A stretch of DNA of 64,000 nucleotides from positions 4,774,594 through 4,838,593 of the forward strand of contig CP073749.1 in the NCBI GenBank assembly GCA_024398055.1, in the 5' to 3' direction. Of the stretch, positions 34,135 through 43,043 are shown one piece after another. The translations under genes and the position numbers were made by a program. Every line of letters starts with the position of its first letter. Position 1 is the stretch's first letter. The notes below the pieces were generated by a model. That model saw only the letters and a program-made list of their open reading frames with translations, did no database searches and was not told where the DNA came from. The DNA comes from a bacterium SCSIO 12741. GTDB lineage: Bacteria > Bacteroidota > Bacteroidia > Flavobacteriales_G > Salibacteraceae.

Positions 34135-34250
34135 AAGAACATTGCTGAATTCGGGGACGAAATTAGATAAATTGATAACGATAGACATGATCTTCGTGCC
34201 GCAACATGGATAGCAGCAAATTGTAAAAACACTTCCCTTTCAAACAACCG

Positions 34251-35093
34251 ATGAAACGATTTAAAAACTTCGAGCAGTACTCCGACGATGAATTAATTTG
34301 GATTGTTCACTCCGAAAAAAAACTCTGGCAAGAAGAGGCGATTCAATACGCTGAAGCTCTTTTGGTGCAACGAGGAATGTCTTTAGAACAAATTGCAGCC
34401 AGAGCGAATGAACTACAAGTGGATCATGAAAAACTCATCCAAAAGGAGATGGAACTTCGAAAATCGGAGAGTTATAATCCATTTGAACTAATCTATCTCA
34501 GCCTTCTCTGGCCACGTAATTTACTTTGGGGATGGGGACTTAACCGGCAGGGATATGAGCTAAAAAGCAAACAAAGGCTTATCGCCTTTGGGGTTGGTGT
34601 ATTAATTTACATAGGCCTGTATTTCCAACTCACCAATTATGCAGAGGAGAGTCATCAAGAACATGTAGAAGAAATACGTCAGCTGATGATAGCAGATAGC
34701 CTGGCACAAGCCCAAATAGATTGGTCGGGTAACTATGTTTATCTGGATTCTACTCAAAATTCATCGACTCTCTCAACTTGGGAACTACGGGTAGAAAAAG
34801 AAGGTAAAATTCATAAGGCAACACTTCTGATCAAAAATCCCACAGAATCTATTGAAATCGAAGGTGAGGGTTATGTAGAATCCGATCGATTCGAATTTTA
34901 TCCGGATACCACCTATACGCTACCAGGAGGCCAAGCGCTAAAATACGATGATCGACTTTTCACAATGATCAGAGAGCAACACGGACTATTTACCCAATGG
35001 GGAGTCATGCAACCATTTCATCAAAGTCGTAAAAATGATCTGGATCTATTTAAATTGATCAACTCCTACAAACAAAATACTCTGGAAGAATAA
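34251..35093 (+). CDS. Uncharacterised single-helix membrane protein
   Basis: A 280 aa protein. The N-terminal 70 residues are charged and helical (DDELIWIVHSEKKLWQEEAI). One membrane helix follows at about 109-127 (LIAFGVGVLIYIGLYF). The C-terminal 150 residues form a beta-rich extracytoplasmic domain (WSGNYVYLDS, STWELRVEKEG, DRFEFYPDTTYTLPGGQ). This last part looks like a lipocalin-like or ligand-binding sheet, but I cannot assign a family. It converges with the large T9SS gene. Confidence 0.6.
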   Translation: MKRFKNFEQYSDDELIWIVHSEKKLWQEEAIQYAEALLVQRGMSLEQIAARANELQVDHEKLIQKEMELRKSESYNPFELIYLSLLWPRNLLWGWGLNRQGYELKSKQRLIAFGVGVLIYIGLYFQLTNYAEESHQEHVEEIRQLMIADSLAQAQIDWSGNYVYLDSTQNSSTLSTWELRVEKEGKIHKATLLIKNPTESIEIEGEGYVESDRFEFYPDTTYTLPGGQALKYDDRLFTMIREQHGLFTQWGVMQPFHQSRKNDLDLFKLINSYKQNTLEE

Positions 35094-35125
35094 AACCGGA
35101 CGCTACTCTTGTCATCGCAATCACT

Positions 35126-38100
35126 TTATTCAATCACTAACTTTCGAGAAACCTCGCCTTTCGTAGTTACACATCGAAGCTGATACACTCCGGGTGGCAA
35201 ATCATTTAGTGCAAGGCTGGTGCTTAACTCTCCTCCACTTACTTCATGGTTTTCGTTAATCACCATTTGTCCTTGGCCATTATAGAGCTGCAGTGTACAG
35301 TTTTCTGCATGCAAGCCTGTAAAACTTACCTGAACTGAAGTCCTTGCTGGATTCGGATATACAATCCATTGGACCTGTCGAGCAAAGGCCTCATTCACAC
35401 TTAGGCAAACTCCTTCCTGGTATACATGAATACTATCGGTATAGGAGCATTGTGCTGACGAGGACGGATCGGTAATGGTCAATTTGATCAAGCCCGCCTG
35501 ATTTACCCGAATAGACGAAGTGGTATCGGAAGTGCTCCACTGGTAGCGCATTCCCTGTAAAGGAGCGTGAAGTGTAATACTCGCATTCATACAGGTTGTG
35601 GTATCTGGCCCAAGATCAAATTGAGGGTCAGCACTGACTTTTACGGATCCATTGGCCTGACCGCTACACTGATTAGTATCGGTAAAGGAATACTGAATGG
35701 AATGCGTACCTACTCCTGATTTGGAAGGGTAAAACCAATTATTGACCACACCTTGACCTGAATATAGTCCTCCAACCGGAGTACCTGAATTTAAGGCTAA
35801 TGAATCAGAACTTTCACAAAGATCCTGAATCGCACCTACCTGCACCTGTGGAGAAGCATGCACCACCATAGCGCTGGTATCGGCAGCGGTACAATTGTTT
35901 GTATCGGTATACTCGTAGATCAAATCGAAAGTACCCGGACCTGTTGACGATGGATTAAACTGATTTCCAGTAACACCAGGACCACTGTAGGTTCCTCCAA
36001 ATGGACCTCCGGTGCGCAAAGTATAAGGGGCGTCATCTTCGCAGAGGTCATCCAAAATTTGCAGAAGAACAAAAGGCAAACGATTTACCCGTACCATTTG
36101 AAAAGCCGTATCGGTACATCCATTGAGGTAAGCGGTGTATCCTACCTTGTGTTTTCCAGGGCCTGCCAAAACCGGATCAAACTGACCATTAATCACCCCT
36201 GGCCCAAAATAATGGGTACTGATTCCTGACGGGATCACACTTCCTTGAACCAAAGCAAAGGGAGAACCACCTTCACATACTCCGGGAATCGGATTGAGAG
36301 TGGCATCGGGGGCGGGTTTAACCAACAGGTAAGCCTTGGCTTGTTCTTGCTGGACACATCCCTCCTTCTTCACCACCATGTCGTAGAAAAAGTTGAAAGA
36401 TCCAAAAGGTCTACATGTAATGGTATTGGAGCCTTTGGTAATGGTCATCATGTTTTTGCTTTCGGTATAAGGGTATTTAAATCCGTCGGTGTTTCTCCTC
36501 AAACCACCGCAACTTGAACCTTTTGCAGTAATGAGGTAACCCAGCCCTTCAGGTATTTCCAAATCCAATTGAACTTTTAATCCAAACAGCGGATTGTATC
36601 CGGAATAGGGAATAGTAATGGAGTCAATAATCTGGGTACCAAAAGTCACCTCAACATGAATGGTTCCAGCGGTATCCTGCGGAAAAAAGGTAACCGAATC
36701 AAGGATAATATCGGTATGGGCATCGAACTCATAGCCATTAGCTACATCGCTTTCGTACAAATAGGCTCCAATGTAAAAGTCCTTTGGACCTACCCGGGTT
36801 TTAATTTCGTTGTAGGCTTCCACATAAAAGGTATCGTTCTGGGTGGGATTTGGAATGGGAAAGGTATCCCCTTCGTGCACAATTATGGTATTGGCCGAAT
36901 CGGCAAACCAACGCGTTTTGGCCGTAGTGCCCAGGGCCACTAAAAACGTATCGTTGTGCGCACAGGTAATTACTGATGGTACAATGGGCGTACTGGGGTG
37001 AGGAAGCAAATTAATACTGTCAACAGCAAGGGTATCATCACTTCGGTCAAAATCATTGGCCAGTTGAGAATAAACCGACACATTAACCACACCGCCTGGA
37101 GCGGTTGAAAGGGTTCCCAACAAAAGTGTATCGGTCTCGTCTGGTTTTAAGGTGGTCACAGAATCCAAAAAGGTCCCTGTGGTAATTCCACTAACCGTAG
37201 CACCTACCTTGATGTTGTTTTGGGTGTTTTTTCCCACGTTTTTTACCACGGCTATGAGTGGCAAATTTGGATGACCACAGCCTTTGTTGAAAGGAGAAAT
37301 GAGATCGATAATGGCAATATCGTTGGCCGCACGTACAAATTCATAGGCACCAATATCTGGCGTAAGTACATGGCGCTGAGTGTTCAATATATCGGCGGTA
37401 ATTCCTGGAATTGGAATAGCTGCTTCGTCCAATTGAGAGGACTTTGTTTTTAGATCTGTTTGGGATTTAAAACCGGGATAAGCCACAAAGGAATTGGCCT
37501 CTTGTCCGATGAGGTTCTGATAGCTGGATAGATCGGGTATGTAATTGGTGTAAAGCTGATTGGTGTGGTGCCCCAGGTTGAATCCATTGGTGTAAAGGTT
37601 GTTGAAGTCGGAAGTATCTAATCCGGCCGAATTTCTGGCATCGAGGGCATAACCTCTGCGCAAATTAACGAAGCTGTTGTTGAGGATGGTTCCATGACTG
37701 CCGGTTTTCATATCGATAACCATGGCAGCGCTCCATCTTCCGCCCGAGGCAACCAATACGCTGTTGTAGACAAAACGATTGTAACTCCCATCATAGGCCA
37801 TCATTCCGTAGGTAAAGTAGACACTGCTCCCCACAATGGAAACCGAGTTATTCGCAATGGTTACCGGATGATTGGGAAATCCATTGCATCGAGCCACGCT
37901 GATTCCAACGGACTGATAACCATCTACAATGATTTTGTTGCGCAAAATGGAAAAGGTGTCTGAGTCGCCGCAATAGATGCCTGACGGGCTAAATCCATTT
38001 TTCTGGGAACTGTAGCAATAGTTATCCTCGATGCTTCCTCCCCGCTGATGAGAAAAGAAAACTCCGGAATTGACATAATCTTCGAAGGTGTTGTTGATCA

Positions 38101-39049
38101 CCACATTATTCGAATCCTGCTTGCTGTATTTACCTCCTACGAAGTAAACGCCAAAATTCCCCTTGCGGAAATAGTTGTTTTCAATGCGTGTGTAGGCACT
38201 TTGATCCAACTTTCCTCCTCCATCGTGAATAATCGCTTGATCACTCCCCACGTTGGTGGCAGGTGTTCCTAAAAGGCTATCGTTGGAAATGGTAATGTGG
38301 TGTACCGTACCGCTAAAAACGATAACCCGACCAAAGTTGGCATTGGTCGCCTCAAAGCTTAGGCTATCCAGGGTAATGTGACTTAGGTTTTGCAGTTTTA
38401 AAGTGTAGTTGTCGCTCACGTTAGGTGCATAATTGGTCAACTTGGCTGAAGCCGTATTTCCAGGTGCTCCCACAATCTTAATGGGATTGGAAGCCGAACT
38501 TCCGGGAATGGCGTTAAAATGGATTTGTTCCTGGTAAACTCCCTGACGTACTTCGATTCGAACCGGACCACAAACGCCCCAACTATTTAAAGCAGTTTCG
38601 AGGCTTTTCCAGGTAGTAAAGTCTGAAGACGATCCTCCCAGGGTATAGGTTCCATTTAGCCTTGCCGTGCCAGATGTATTACTGGTATCATTGGATGGGT
38701 CTGAATCGCTAACTCCATTGGGATTGAAGGAATAAGCTTTAACGGCATACTGATCTCCGGGAGAATAGGAGAATGAGCCCAGGGTAACCGTGGTTTGCCC
38801 TCCTGATGCCAATGAAGGCGTTAAGCTCACTGGCGATTGAGTGACATAGGCACCACCATTGGTTGAAACTGCCCAGGCAATGGACACCGATTGGAGTGAA
38901 TTGGATCCTGAGTTGTTTAAGGTAGCTGTGAGGGTTTGTTGACCATCACAAAAATTTCCGTCGATTTGAGATAGTTCTGCATCATTGAGTTGAGCCAGAG
39001 CCAGCTGGGTAAGGCTGATGGCAAAGAGAGTGAAGAAAAAGGATTTCAT
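35126..39049 (-). CDS. Large T9SS cargo with parallel beta-helix and type A sorting domain
   Basis: With the ATG at 39049 (MKSFFFTLFAISLTQLALAQ, a signal peptide) the protein has 1307 aa. Residues about 180-540 form a right-handed parallel beta-helix (HITLDSLSFEATNANFGRVI, NNYFRKGNFGVYFVGGKYS), a fold common in polysaccharide-binding or -degrading surface proteins. The middle contains CARDB/Ig-like segments and repeated PFGGTYSGPGVTGN-type modules (three copies near 965-1130). The end is a T9SS type A tail (VYPNPARTSVQV, LPPGVYQLRCV). No catalytic residues of a lyase are evident. It is probably a surface adhesin or binding protein. Confidence 0.85.
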   Translation of the reverse strand: MKSFFFTLFAISLTQLALAQLNDAELSQIDGNFCDGQQTLTATLNNSGSNSLQSVSIAWAVSTNGGAYVTQSPVSLTPSLASGGQTTVTLGSFSYSPGDQYAVKAYSFNPNGVSDSDPSNDTSNTSGTARLNGTYTLGGSSSDFTTWKSLETALNSWGVCGPVRIEVRQGVYQEQIHFNAIPGSSASNPIKIVGAPGNTASAKLTNYAPNVSDNYTLKLQNLSHITLDSLSFEATNANFGRVIVFSGTVHHITISNDSLLGTPATNVGSDQAIIHDGGGKLDQSAYTRIENNYFRKGNFGVYFVGGKYSKQDSNNVVINNTFEDYVNSGVFFSHQRGGSIEDNYCYSSQKNGFSPSGIYCGDSDTFSILRNKIIVDGYQSVGISVARCNGFPNHPVTIANNSVSIVGSSVYFTYGMMAYDGSYNRFVYNSVLVASGGRWSAAMVIDMKTGSHGTILNNSFVNLRRGYALDARNSAGLDTSDFNNLYTNGFNLGHHTNQLYTNYIPDLSSYQNLIGQEANSFVAYPGFKSQTDLKTKSSQLDEAAIPIPGITADILNTQRHVLTPDIGAYEFVRAANDIAIIDLISPFNKGCGHPNLPLIAVVKNVGKNTQNNIKVGATVSGITTGTFLDSVTTLKPDETDTLLLGTLSTAPGGVVNVSVYSQLANDFDRSDDTLAVDSINLLPHPSTPIVPSVITCAHNDTFLVALGTTAKTRWFADSANTIIVHEGDTFPIPNPTQNDTFYVEAYNEIKTRVGPKDFYIGAYLYESDVANGYEFDAHTDIILDSVTFFPQDTAGTIHVEVTFGTQIIDSITIPYSGYNPLFGLKVQLDLEIPEGLGYLITAKGSSCGGLRRNTDGFKYPYTESKNMMTITKGSNTITCRPFGSFNFFYDMVVKKEGCVQQEQAKAYLLVKPAPDATLNPIPGVCEGGSPFALVQGSVIPSGISTHYFGPGVINGQFDPVLAGPGKHKVGYTAYLNGCTDTAFQMVRVNRLPFVLLQILDDLCEDDAPYTLRTGGPFGGTYSGPGVTGNQFNPSSTGPGTFDLIYEYTDTNNCTAADTSAMVVHASPQVQVGAIQDLCESSDSLALNSGTPVGGLYSGQGVVNNWFYPSKSGVGTHSIQYSFTDTNQCSGQANGSVKVSADPQFDLGPDTTTCMNASITLHAPLQGMRYQWSTSDTTSSIRVNQAGLIKLTITDPSSSAQCSYTDSIHVYQEGVCLSVNEAFARQVQWIVYPNPARTSVQVSFTGLHAENCTLQLYNGQGQMVINENHEVSGGELSTSLALNDLPPGVYQLRCVTTKGEVSRKLVIE

Positions 39050-39257
39050 TCGCGAATCTTTGGGGTGTTTCCCAGAAGACGTCAAAAACCTTCCCGGGTT
39101 GCTTAGATACACATTCCGGTTTTGTGAAACTGCATTTTGAGGGTTTGAATCGGTTTTAGCAAAAAGGGAGAACTCAAGAATGAGGAAATATGGACTTCAA
39201 TTCCATTCAAATTTGGATATTTGATCAATTGATAACCCAAACCCAAAAACCAATACT

Positions 39258-39758
39258 ATGAATCCATTTCCATTTTTGAGTGAATACGCTTGGCTGCTTT
39301 TCATTGGCGTAATGCTTATTAACCTTATTGGATTTAAATCCCGACTCAAACCGTATATCGAAGAAAAACCTGAACGTGAAGCGGGGTATAATCAAATTCT
39401 TAAGGGCTTTGCCTTTTTTGGAACTCTTCCCTGGTTGGTGATCGGAATAGGCAACTTATCCGGAATGACGAACAGCGTTTTCCAATATTTCCAGCCGAGA
39501 ACCTTAAACCCAGCTGTACTTGCCTTTCACGGAACATTACTCCTTATTTACATTTTAACCATTCGATGGATATTCTTTAAAAACGGCGCTGAATTTATGT
39601 CTCAGCATCCGGGAATAATCCGTTACCAGTCATTCGGTAAGAGTGGCGATTTGATCTCCCCCAAACGAATCAAGACCTTTTTCGCCCTATCTATGGGTGG
39701 AGGAATTATTGCCTTGGGTATGATGTGGACTGTGGATATCCAAAACCACCTTTTTTAG
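39258..39758 (+). CDS. Four-helix membrane protein of unknown function
   Basis: A 166 aa protein with four predicted membrane helices (about 10-25, 47-67, 83-107 and 138-160) separated by short basic loops. No family is recognised. It is followed 14 bp later by the serine hydrolase gene and may be co-transcribed with it. Confidence 0.6.
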   Translation: MNPFPFLSEYAWLLFIGVMLINLIGFKSRLKPYIEEKPEREAGYNQILKGFAFFGTLPWLVIGIGNLSGMTNSVFQYFQPRTLNPAVLAFHGTLLLIYILTIRWIFFKNGAEFMSQHPGIIRYQSFGKSGDLISPKRIKTFFALSMGGGIIALGMMWTVDIQNHLF

Positions 39759-39772
39759 CAAATCCTTAAACC

Positions 39773-40891
39773 ATGATGAAACTCCTGCCTGGCATTCTCC
39801 TTCTTTTGATCTTTAATCTATTGTCCGGAAAGCGGCTCATAGCTCAATCCTGGGAAATGCGATTTGAGGCCCTACTCGATTCGGTTTACCAGGCCAATGA
39901 AGATGCTCTGGGAATTTTGATTCATGTGGAATCCAGGGATCAACACATTTCCTGGACCTCGGCTCGTGGCTTTTCCGATTCATCCCGAACGAGTCAGCTT
40001 ACCTCAAACCAGCCTGTTCTGTTGGCCAGCAATACCAAAACCTATGTATCGTCTGCTACTTTGAAATTGGTTGAGCTGAATAAATTCACCCTGGATCAAA
40101 GCATCAAAGGCCTTCTTACAGACGGCACTCAATCGCTCCTTCAAGAAGGAGGATATTCAATCGAGCAAATCACTGTTCGTCAACTTCTCTCCCACACCTC
40201 TGGGATAAACGACTACGTGGACAAGAACTATTTTGAGCTGGTGATCAATCGCCCTCAATACCATTGGAAAAAAAACGAACAGATTCAACGAGCGCTAAGC
40301 AAGGGGCCAATTAGTGATCCTGGCCAGGAATTCCATTATGGAGATATCAATTACCTCCTGCTCACAGAAATTATTGAACAGCAAACCCAGAAACCTTTTT
40401 ATACAGCCATTCGTGAATTACTCAACTACCAGCAATATGGATTGAATAGCACGTGGTTTATCAACCTGGAAGAAAAACCAGAACATCTGGCTCCGATGGC
40501 TCATCAATATGCCCAGAACTTCCATTTGGATTCTTATGCCATCAATCCATCCTGGGATCTCTACGGTGGCGGCGGAATGGCTGCTACCGTAAAAGATGCA
40601 GCCGTGTTTTATAACCATCTTTTTGAAGGCAAGATGATCCAAGACGAAGAACTATTAAAAGAGATGTATACCTACGTGCTGCCCGCTGAAAAATCGAAGT
40701 ATTGTTTAGGTATCTATCATTTTGATTTTGGTTACCACCTGTATTACCACGGAGGCTGGTGGGGCACTGATGTAAACTACTGTCCGGAAACAAAAACATC
40801 GGTAGCTGTCTTTACCCTGGTCAAAGAAAAGCAGCATACCATCAATCCATTTTTAGGGAAAACGATCCAGGGATGGATATTTGATAAATAA
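39773..40891 (+). CDS. Serine hydrolase of the class C beta-lactamase/DD-peptidase family
   Basis: A 372 aa protein with a signal peptide (to about LIAQS, residue 26). The nucleophile motif is S86-N-T-K89 (LLASNTKTY), the middle motif is YGDINY (Y-x-N replaced by Y-x-D) and the third is HGGWWG. The first and third motifs match the penicillin-binding/class C fold; the altered second motif makes beta-lactamase activity unlikely but peptidase or esterase activity possible. It acts in the periplasm. The next gene starts 8 bp later. Confidence 0.88.
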   Translation: MMKLLPGILLLLIFNLLSGKRLIAQSWEMRFEALLDSVYQANEDALGILIHVESRDQHISWTSARGFSDSSRTSQLTSNQPVLLASNTKTYVSSATLKLVELNKFTLDQSIKGLLTDGTQSLLQEGGYSIEQITVRQLLSHTSGINDYVDKNYFELVINRPQYHWKKNEQIQRALSKGPISDPGQEFHYGDINYLLLTEIIEQQTQKPFYTAIRELLNYQQYGLNSTWFINLEEKPEHLAPMAHQYAQNFHLDSYAINPSWDLYGGGGMAATVKDAAVFYNHLFEGKMIQDEELLKEMYTYVLPAEKSKYCLGIYHFDFGYHLYYHGGWWGTDVNYCPETKTSVAVFTLVKEKQHTINPFLGKTIQGWIFDK

Positions 40892-40899
40892 GTTGAATT

Positions 40900-41232
40900 A
40901 TGGGTCACAAAGCCGTTTGTTTAAACTGCCACCGCGTGGAAAATTTGGGGACTGACCTTACTCAATTGCGAATTGGAAAGTGTCCGGAATGCTCGTATGA
41001 AATGATTCTCATGAATCATCGTTTCCGTCCTCCTAAGAAAACGGACAAAAAAGCCTGGGAAGTGGTCAAATACCTGGTCGCTCATGGATTTGCGTTTCAG
41101 CACATTTTTCAAGAAGGCAAATCGGATTACTACAAAACATCCACGGACAATTATGTCAAATGGCCCAAAACCTTGAAAGAAGCTGAAGAATTTATCGAGA
41201 AGTATAAAAGCCAGAAAACCGATGATGGTTGA
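40900..41232 (+). CDS. Small zinc-ribbon protein
   Basis: A 110 aa soluble protein with two CxxC knuckles (CLNCHRVENL and CPECSYEM), which form a zinc ribbon. A helical C-terminal half follows (AWEVVKYLVAHGFAFQHIF, EEFIEKYKSQ). Such ribbons bind nucleic acid or protein. The gene lies 8 bp after the serine hydrolase gene and is likely read with it; the functional link is unclear. Confidence 0.65.
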   Translation: MGHKAVCLNCHRVENLGTDLTQLRIGKCPECSYEMILMNHRFRPPKKTDKKAWEVVKYLVAHGFAFQHIFQEGKSDYYKTSTDNYVKWPKTLKEAEEFIEKYKSQKTDDG

Positions 41233-41608
41233 AAGCATCCGGCAATTAGAAAAGAAGTGAGGTGAGTGCGAAGAAAAATTAGTTCCGGGTCCTCGCAAAG
41301 CGAGTGTGAGCACGAGAAGCGAGGAAAATTCAGCATGAGTCTTCGCACTTTCGCGCTCATACTCACACTGAATTTGTACGGAGGACGAGACTACTCTCGA
41401 ACCATTTTTAACTTATATTCAGGAGGTCAAGAACTTGAAAGGGGAGGTTGAGGAGTGTTGGATTGAATTGGTTAATTTAGTTTTAAACTGAGCAGTATTT
41501 CTATTGTTGTGGCCAAATTTTAATATTCGATAACCTGCTTTATGTACAATGAAAATAACATCATGTTGTTGTACATATGTAGTGGTGCATTAAAAGAAAC
41601 CTATAATC
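41233..41608. other. Intergenic region with structured repeat copy A
   Basis: About 375 bp without a supported gene, leading from the zinc-ribbon gene into an AT-rich patch. It holds copy A of the 61-bp hairpin element (41319-41379), an adjacent GA-rich heptad-like tract (41271-41318) and a small dyad CGAGA-CTAC-TCTCG at 41387-41400. Frames here of about 60 codons are low-complexity and not believable. Confidence 0.5.
41319..41379 (-). repeat. 61-bp structured repeat, copy A
   Basis: Read on the minus strand it begins GTAC, then a 14-pair stem (AAATTCAGTGTGAG with CTCATGCTGAATTT, two G-U pairs) encloses an inner hairpin GCGC-GAAA-GTGC, followed by TTTTCC-type bases. It shares 57 of 61 bases with copy B at 42718-42778. 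The four differences are all transitions; they keep the inner stem pairing and change the loop from one GNRA tetraloop to another, as expected for a selected RNA structure. Confidence 0.85.
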
Positions 41609-42205
41609 TTGAATAAGTCGCTTAAAATCTCAATCATATTATCAATCGTCTTTGTCGGACTGATTAGACTTAGACCTATATGGGAGAGAAATCCAGGCGG
41701 ACTTTGGAATGTCATTTTCTTTATAGCGATTGCAGCACTTTTCGTTTGGATTTCAATCAAAATCCTTATTGAGGTAGTTATGGTTATTAAAAATCGAAAA
41801 GCTCTAAAATTGATTTCATTTCTACCAATAGGAATCCTTCTATTCGGACTACTTGACGGAGTGTACAATCCACTGAGATTAAACCTTGAAAATGTCTATG
41901 GTGACGTGACATTTAGAGCTTGTTTTGAAGGTACTCAGAATCAGGCAACTTTTAAATTAAGAGAGCCTGATAAATTTGAAATTCATTGGACGGGCGTATT
42001 TTTCTATGATGAATTCTTCGTTGGTACTTACTCTAAAAGTGGCGACACTCTTCTTCTCGATTATAAAGGAAAGAAGCCTAGTCGATTTGGAAAAAAGATT
42101 TTAATGGATAAAGAAAATGAGACTTTACAGACCATTCGCACTGAAAAGGATAGTTTAGAATACGTTGTTCCGTTCTACTATGGATACTGTAAAGGATTAA
42201 ACTAA
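41609..42205 (+). CDS. Uncharacterised membrane protein in an AT-rich patch
   Basis: A 198 aa protein starting with TTG (MNKSLKISIILSIVFVGL). It has three hydrophobic helices in the first 85 residues and then a mostly beta domain outside the membrane (YGDVTFRACFEGTQNQATFK, IHWTGVFFYDEFFVGTYSK). No family is recognised. The base composition is clearly more AT-rich than in its neighbours. It lies between the two structured repeats beside tRNA-Leu, so it was probably acquired by transfer. Confidence 0.6.
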   Translation: MNKSLKISIILSIVFVGLIRLRPIWERNPGGLWNVIFFIAIAALFVWISIKILIEVVMVIKNRKALKLISFLPIGILLFGLLDGVYNPLRLNLENVYGDVTFRACFEGTQNQATFKLREPDKFEIHWTGVFFYDEFFVGTYSKSGDTLLLDYKGKKPSRFGKKILMDKENETLQTIRTEKDSLEYVVPFYYGYCKGLN

Positions 42206-42717
42206 GAGAAGATAAAAAACGACACCACAACAATGTATAGGAATCATATCCGCCTATCGGAGGCTACGCTTCATATACTAAATGTTACAAGCAATTAGAA
42301 AATCAAGATGTTGAATTTGTTTAAGAAGAAAACCGAATTAGATGTTTTTGAGAAAGGAATATGGCTTTCTCGAAAATGACTTTGGTTATGGTCTAATGAC
42401 AAAAGAAACTCAACCTCGGCATAGTTTATTCCCTGCGGTCATGAGATCGCTTCGCTAAGTTGCAACTAAGGCGAAACTATCATTAAGGTTCAAATACACA
42501 TTTTCAGGAATAGAATCAGCTAATTTGCACAATCGCCTCGAACCTGCCCGATACGCAGACTGCAACAGAAGAAAATAAAGATTTTCCAAGATCCAGTCTC
42601 GTTGTCTTAGTGTCTTTGAAAGGAAGAAATCGGAAGAAACCAATCAGCGATGATTGAAAGCAGGTCTTAAGCTCTGGAAAGTAGAAAGTGAAAGTTAGAG
42701 CGAGTTTGAGTGCGAGT
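42206..42717. other. Gene-poor AT-rich stretch with a possible gene remnant
   Basis: About 510 bp without a convincing gene. At 42308 an ATG opens 23 codons that look like the start of a real protein (MLNLFKKKTELDVFEKGIW) and then hit TGA, suggesting a decayed gene. A GA-rich tract with 6-7 base periodicity occupies 42696-42717. No promoter or terminator is clear apart from the hairpin element that follows. Confidence 0.45.
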
Positions 42718-42778
42718 GCGAGGAAAATTCAGCATGAGTTTTCGCACTCTCGTGCTCACACTCACACTGAATTTGTAC
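42718..42778 (-). repeat. 61-bp structured repeat, copy B, at the 3' end of tRNA-Leu
   Basis: Second copy of the nested-hairpin element, with inner hairpin GCAC-GAGA-GTGC. It starts inside the last three bases of tRNA-Leu (42776-42778) and runs downstream on the tRNA's strand, ending with a T4 run. It can therefore act as the tRNA's terminator or as a processing/insertion site. See copy A for the comparison. Confidence 0.85.
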
Positions 42779-42857
42779 CAGAGGTGGGATTCGAACCCAC
42801 ACACCCGAAGATACACGTCCCTGAAACGTGCGCGTCTACCAGTTCCGCCACTCTGGC
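42776..42857 (-). tRNA. tRNA-Leu (anticodon CAG)
   Basis: An 82-nt type II tRNA. The acceptor stem GCCAGAG/CTCTGGT (one G-U pair), D-arm GGCGGAACTGGTAGACGC, anticodon stem CACGT/ACGTG around loop TTCAGGG (anticodon CAG), a long variable arm closed by a TTCG loop, and T-arm GGGTTCGAATCCC are all present. The discriminator base is A. CCA is not encoded: ACA follows, so CCA must be added after transcription. The 3' end abuts the structured repeat copy B. Confidence 0.95.
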
Positions 42858-42897
42858 AAAATGTTCTAAGAAATACGCCCTCCGCAGAAAGCGGCGG

Positions 42898-42926
42898 CAA
42901 ATATACAACAGTCTTTTTCTATGCAA
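42898..42926 (-). promoter_or_regulatory. Promoter of tRNA-Leu (-7 TATATTTG, -33 TTG)
   Basis: On the minus strand TATATTTG (42898-42905) matches TAnnTTTG exactly. A TTG at 42924-42926 lies 18 bases upstream, near the usual 19-base spacing. It lies about 40 bases before the tRNA start and is the clearest promoter in the window. Confidence 0.75.
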
Positions 42927-43043
42927 AGGGAATGGTAGATTTTTAATTTTGGCGCCTGAGTTAACGATGCGGTGTTCATGGTCGGTGCAACATTGACCGG
43001 ATTCTTGTTTGGTTTATCCTACTTTTATGCTTTTCTAACTTAA

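Noticed and set aside
39773-40891. Beta-lactamase resistance gene
   Set aside because: The second catalytic motif is altered (YGD for YxN) and the family is mostly peptidases and esterases; resistance is not supported.
41380-41410. Degenerate tRNA 3' end beside repeat copy A
   Set aside because: A GGTTCGA-like string is present on the minus strand but the T-stem does not pair and no acceptor or anticodon arm follows, so a tRNA remnant cannot be supported.
42688-42996. Two overlapping plus-strand frames of about 80-100 codons across tRNA-Leu
   Set aside because: They read through the tRNA and the structured repeat in antisense, a common false-gene pattern at tRNAs.
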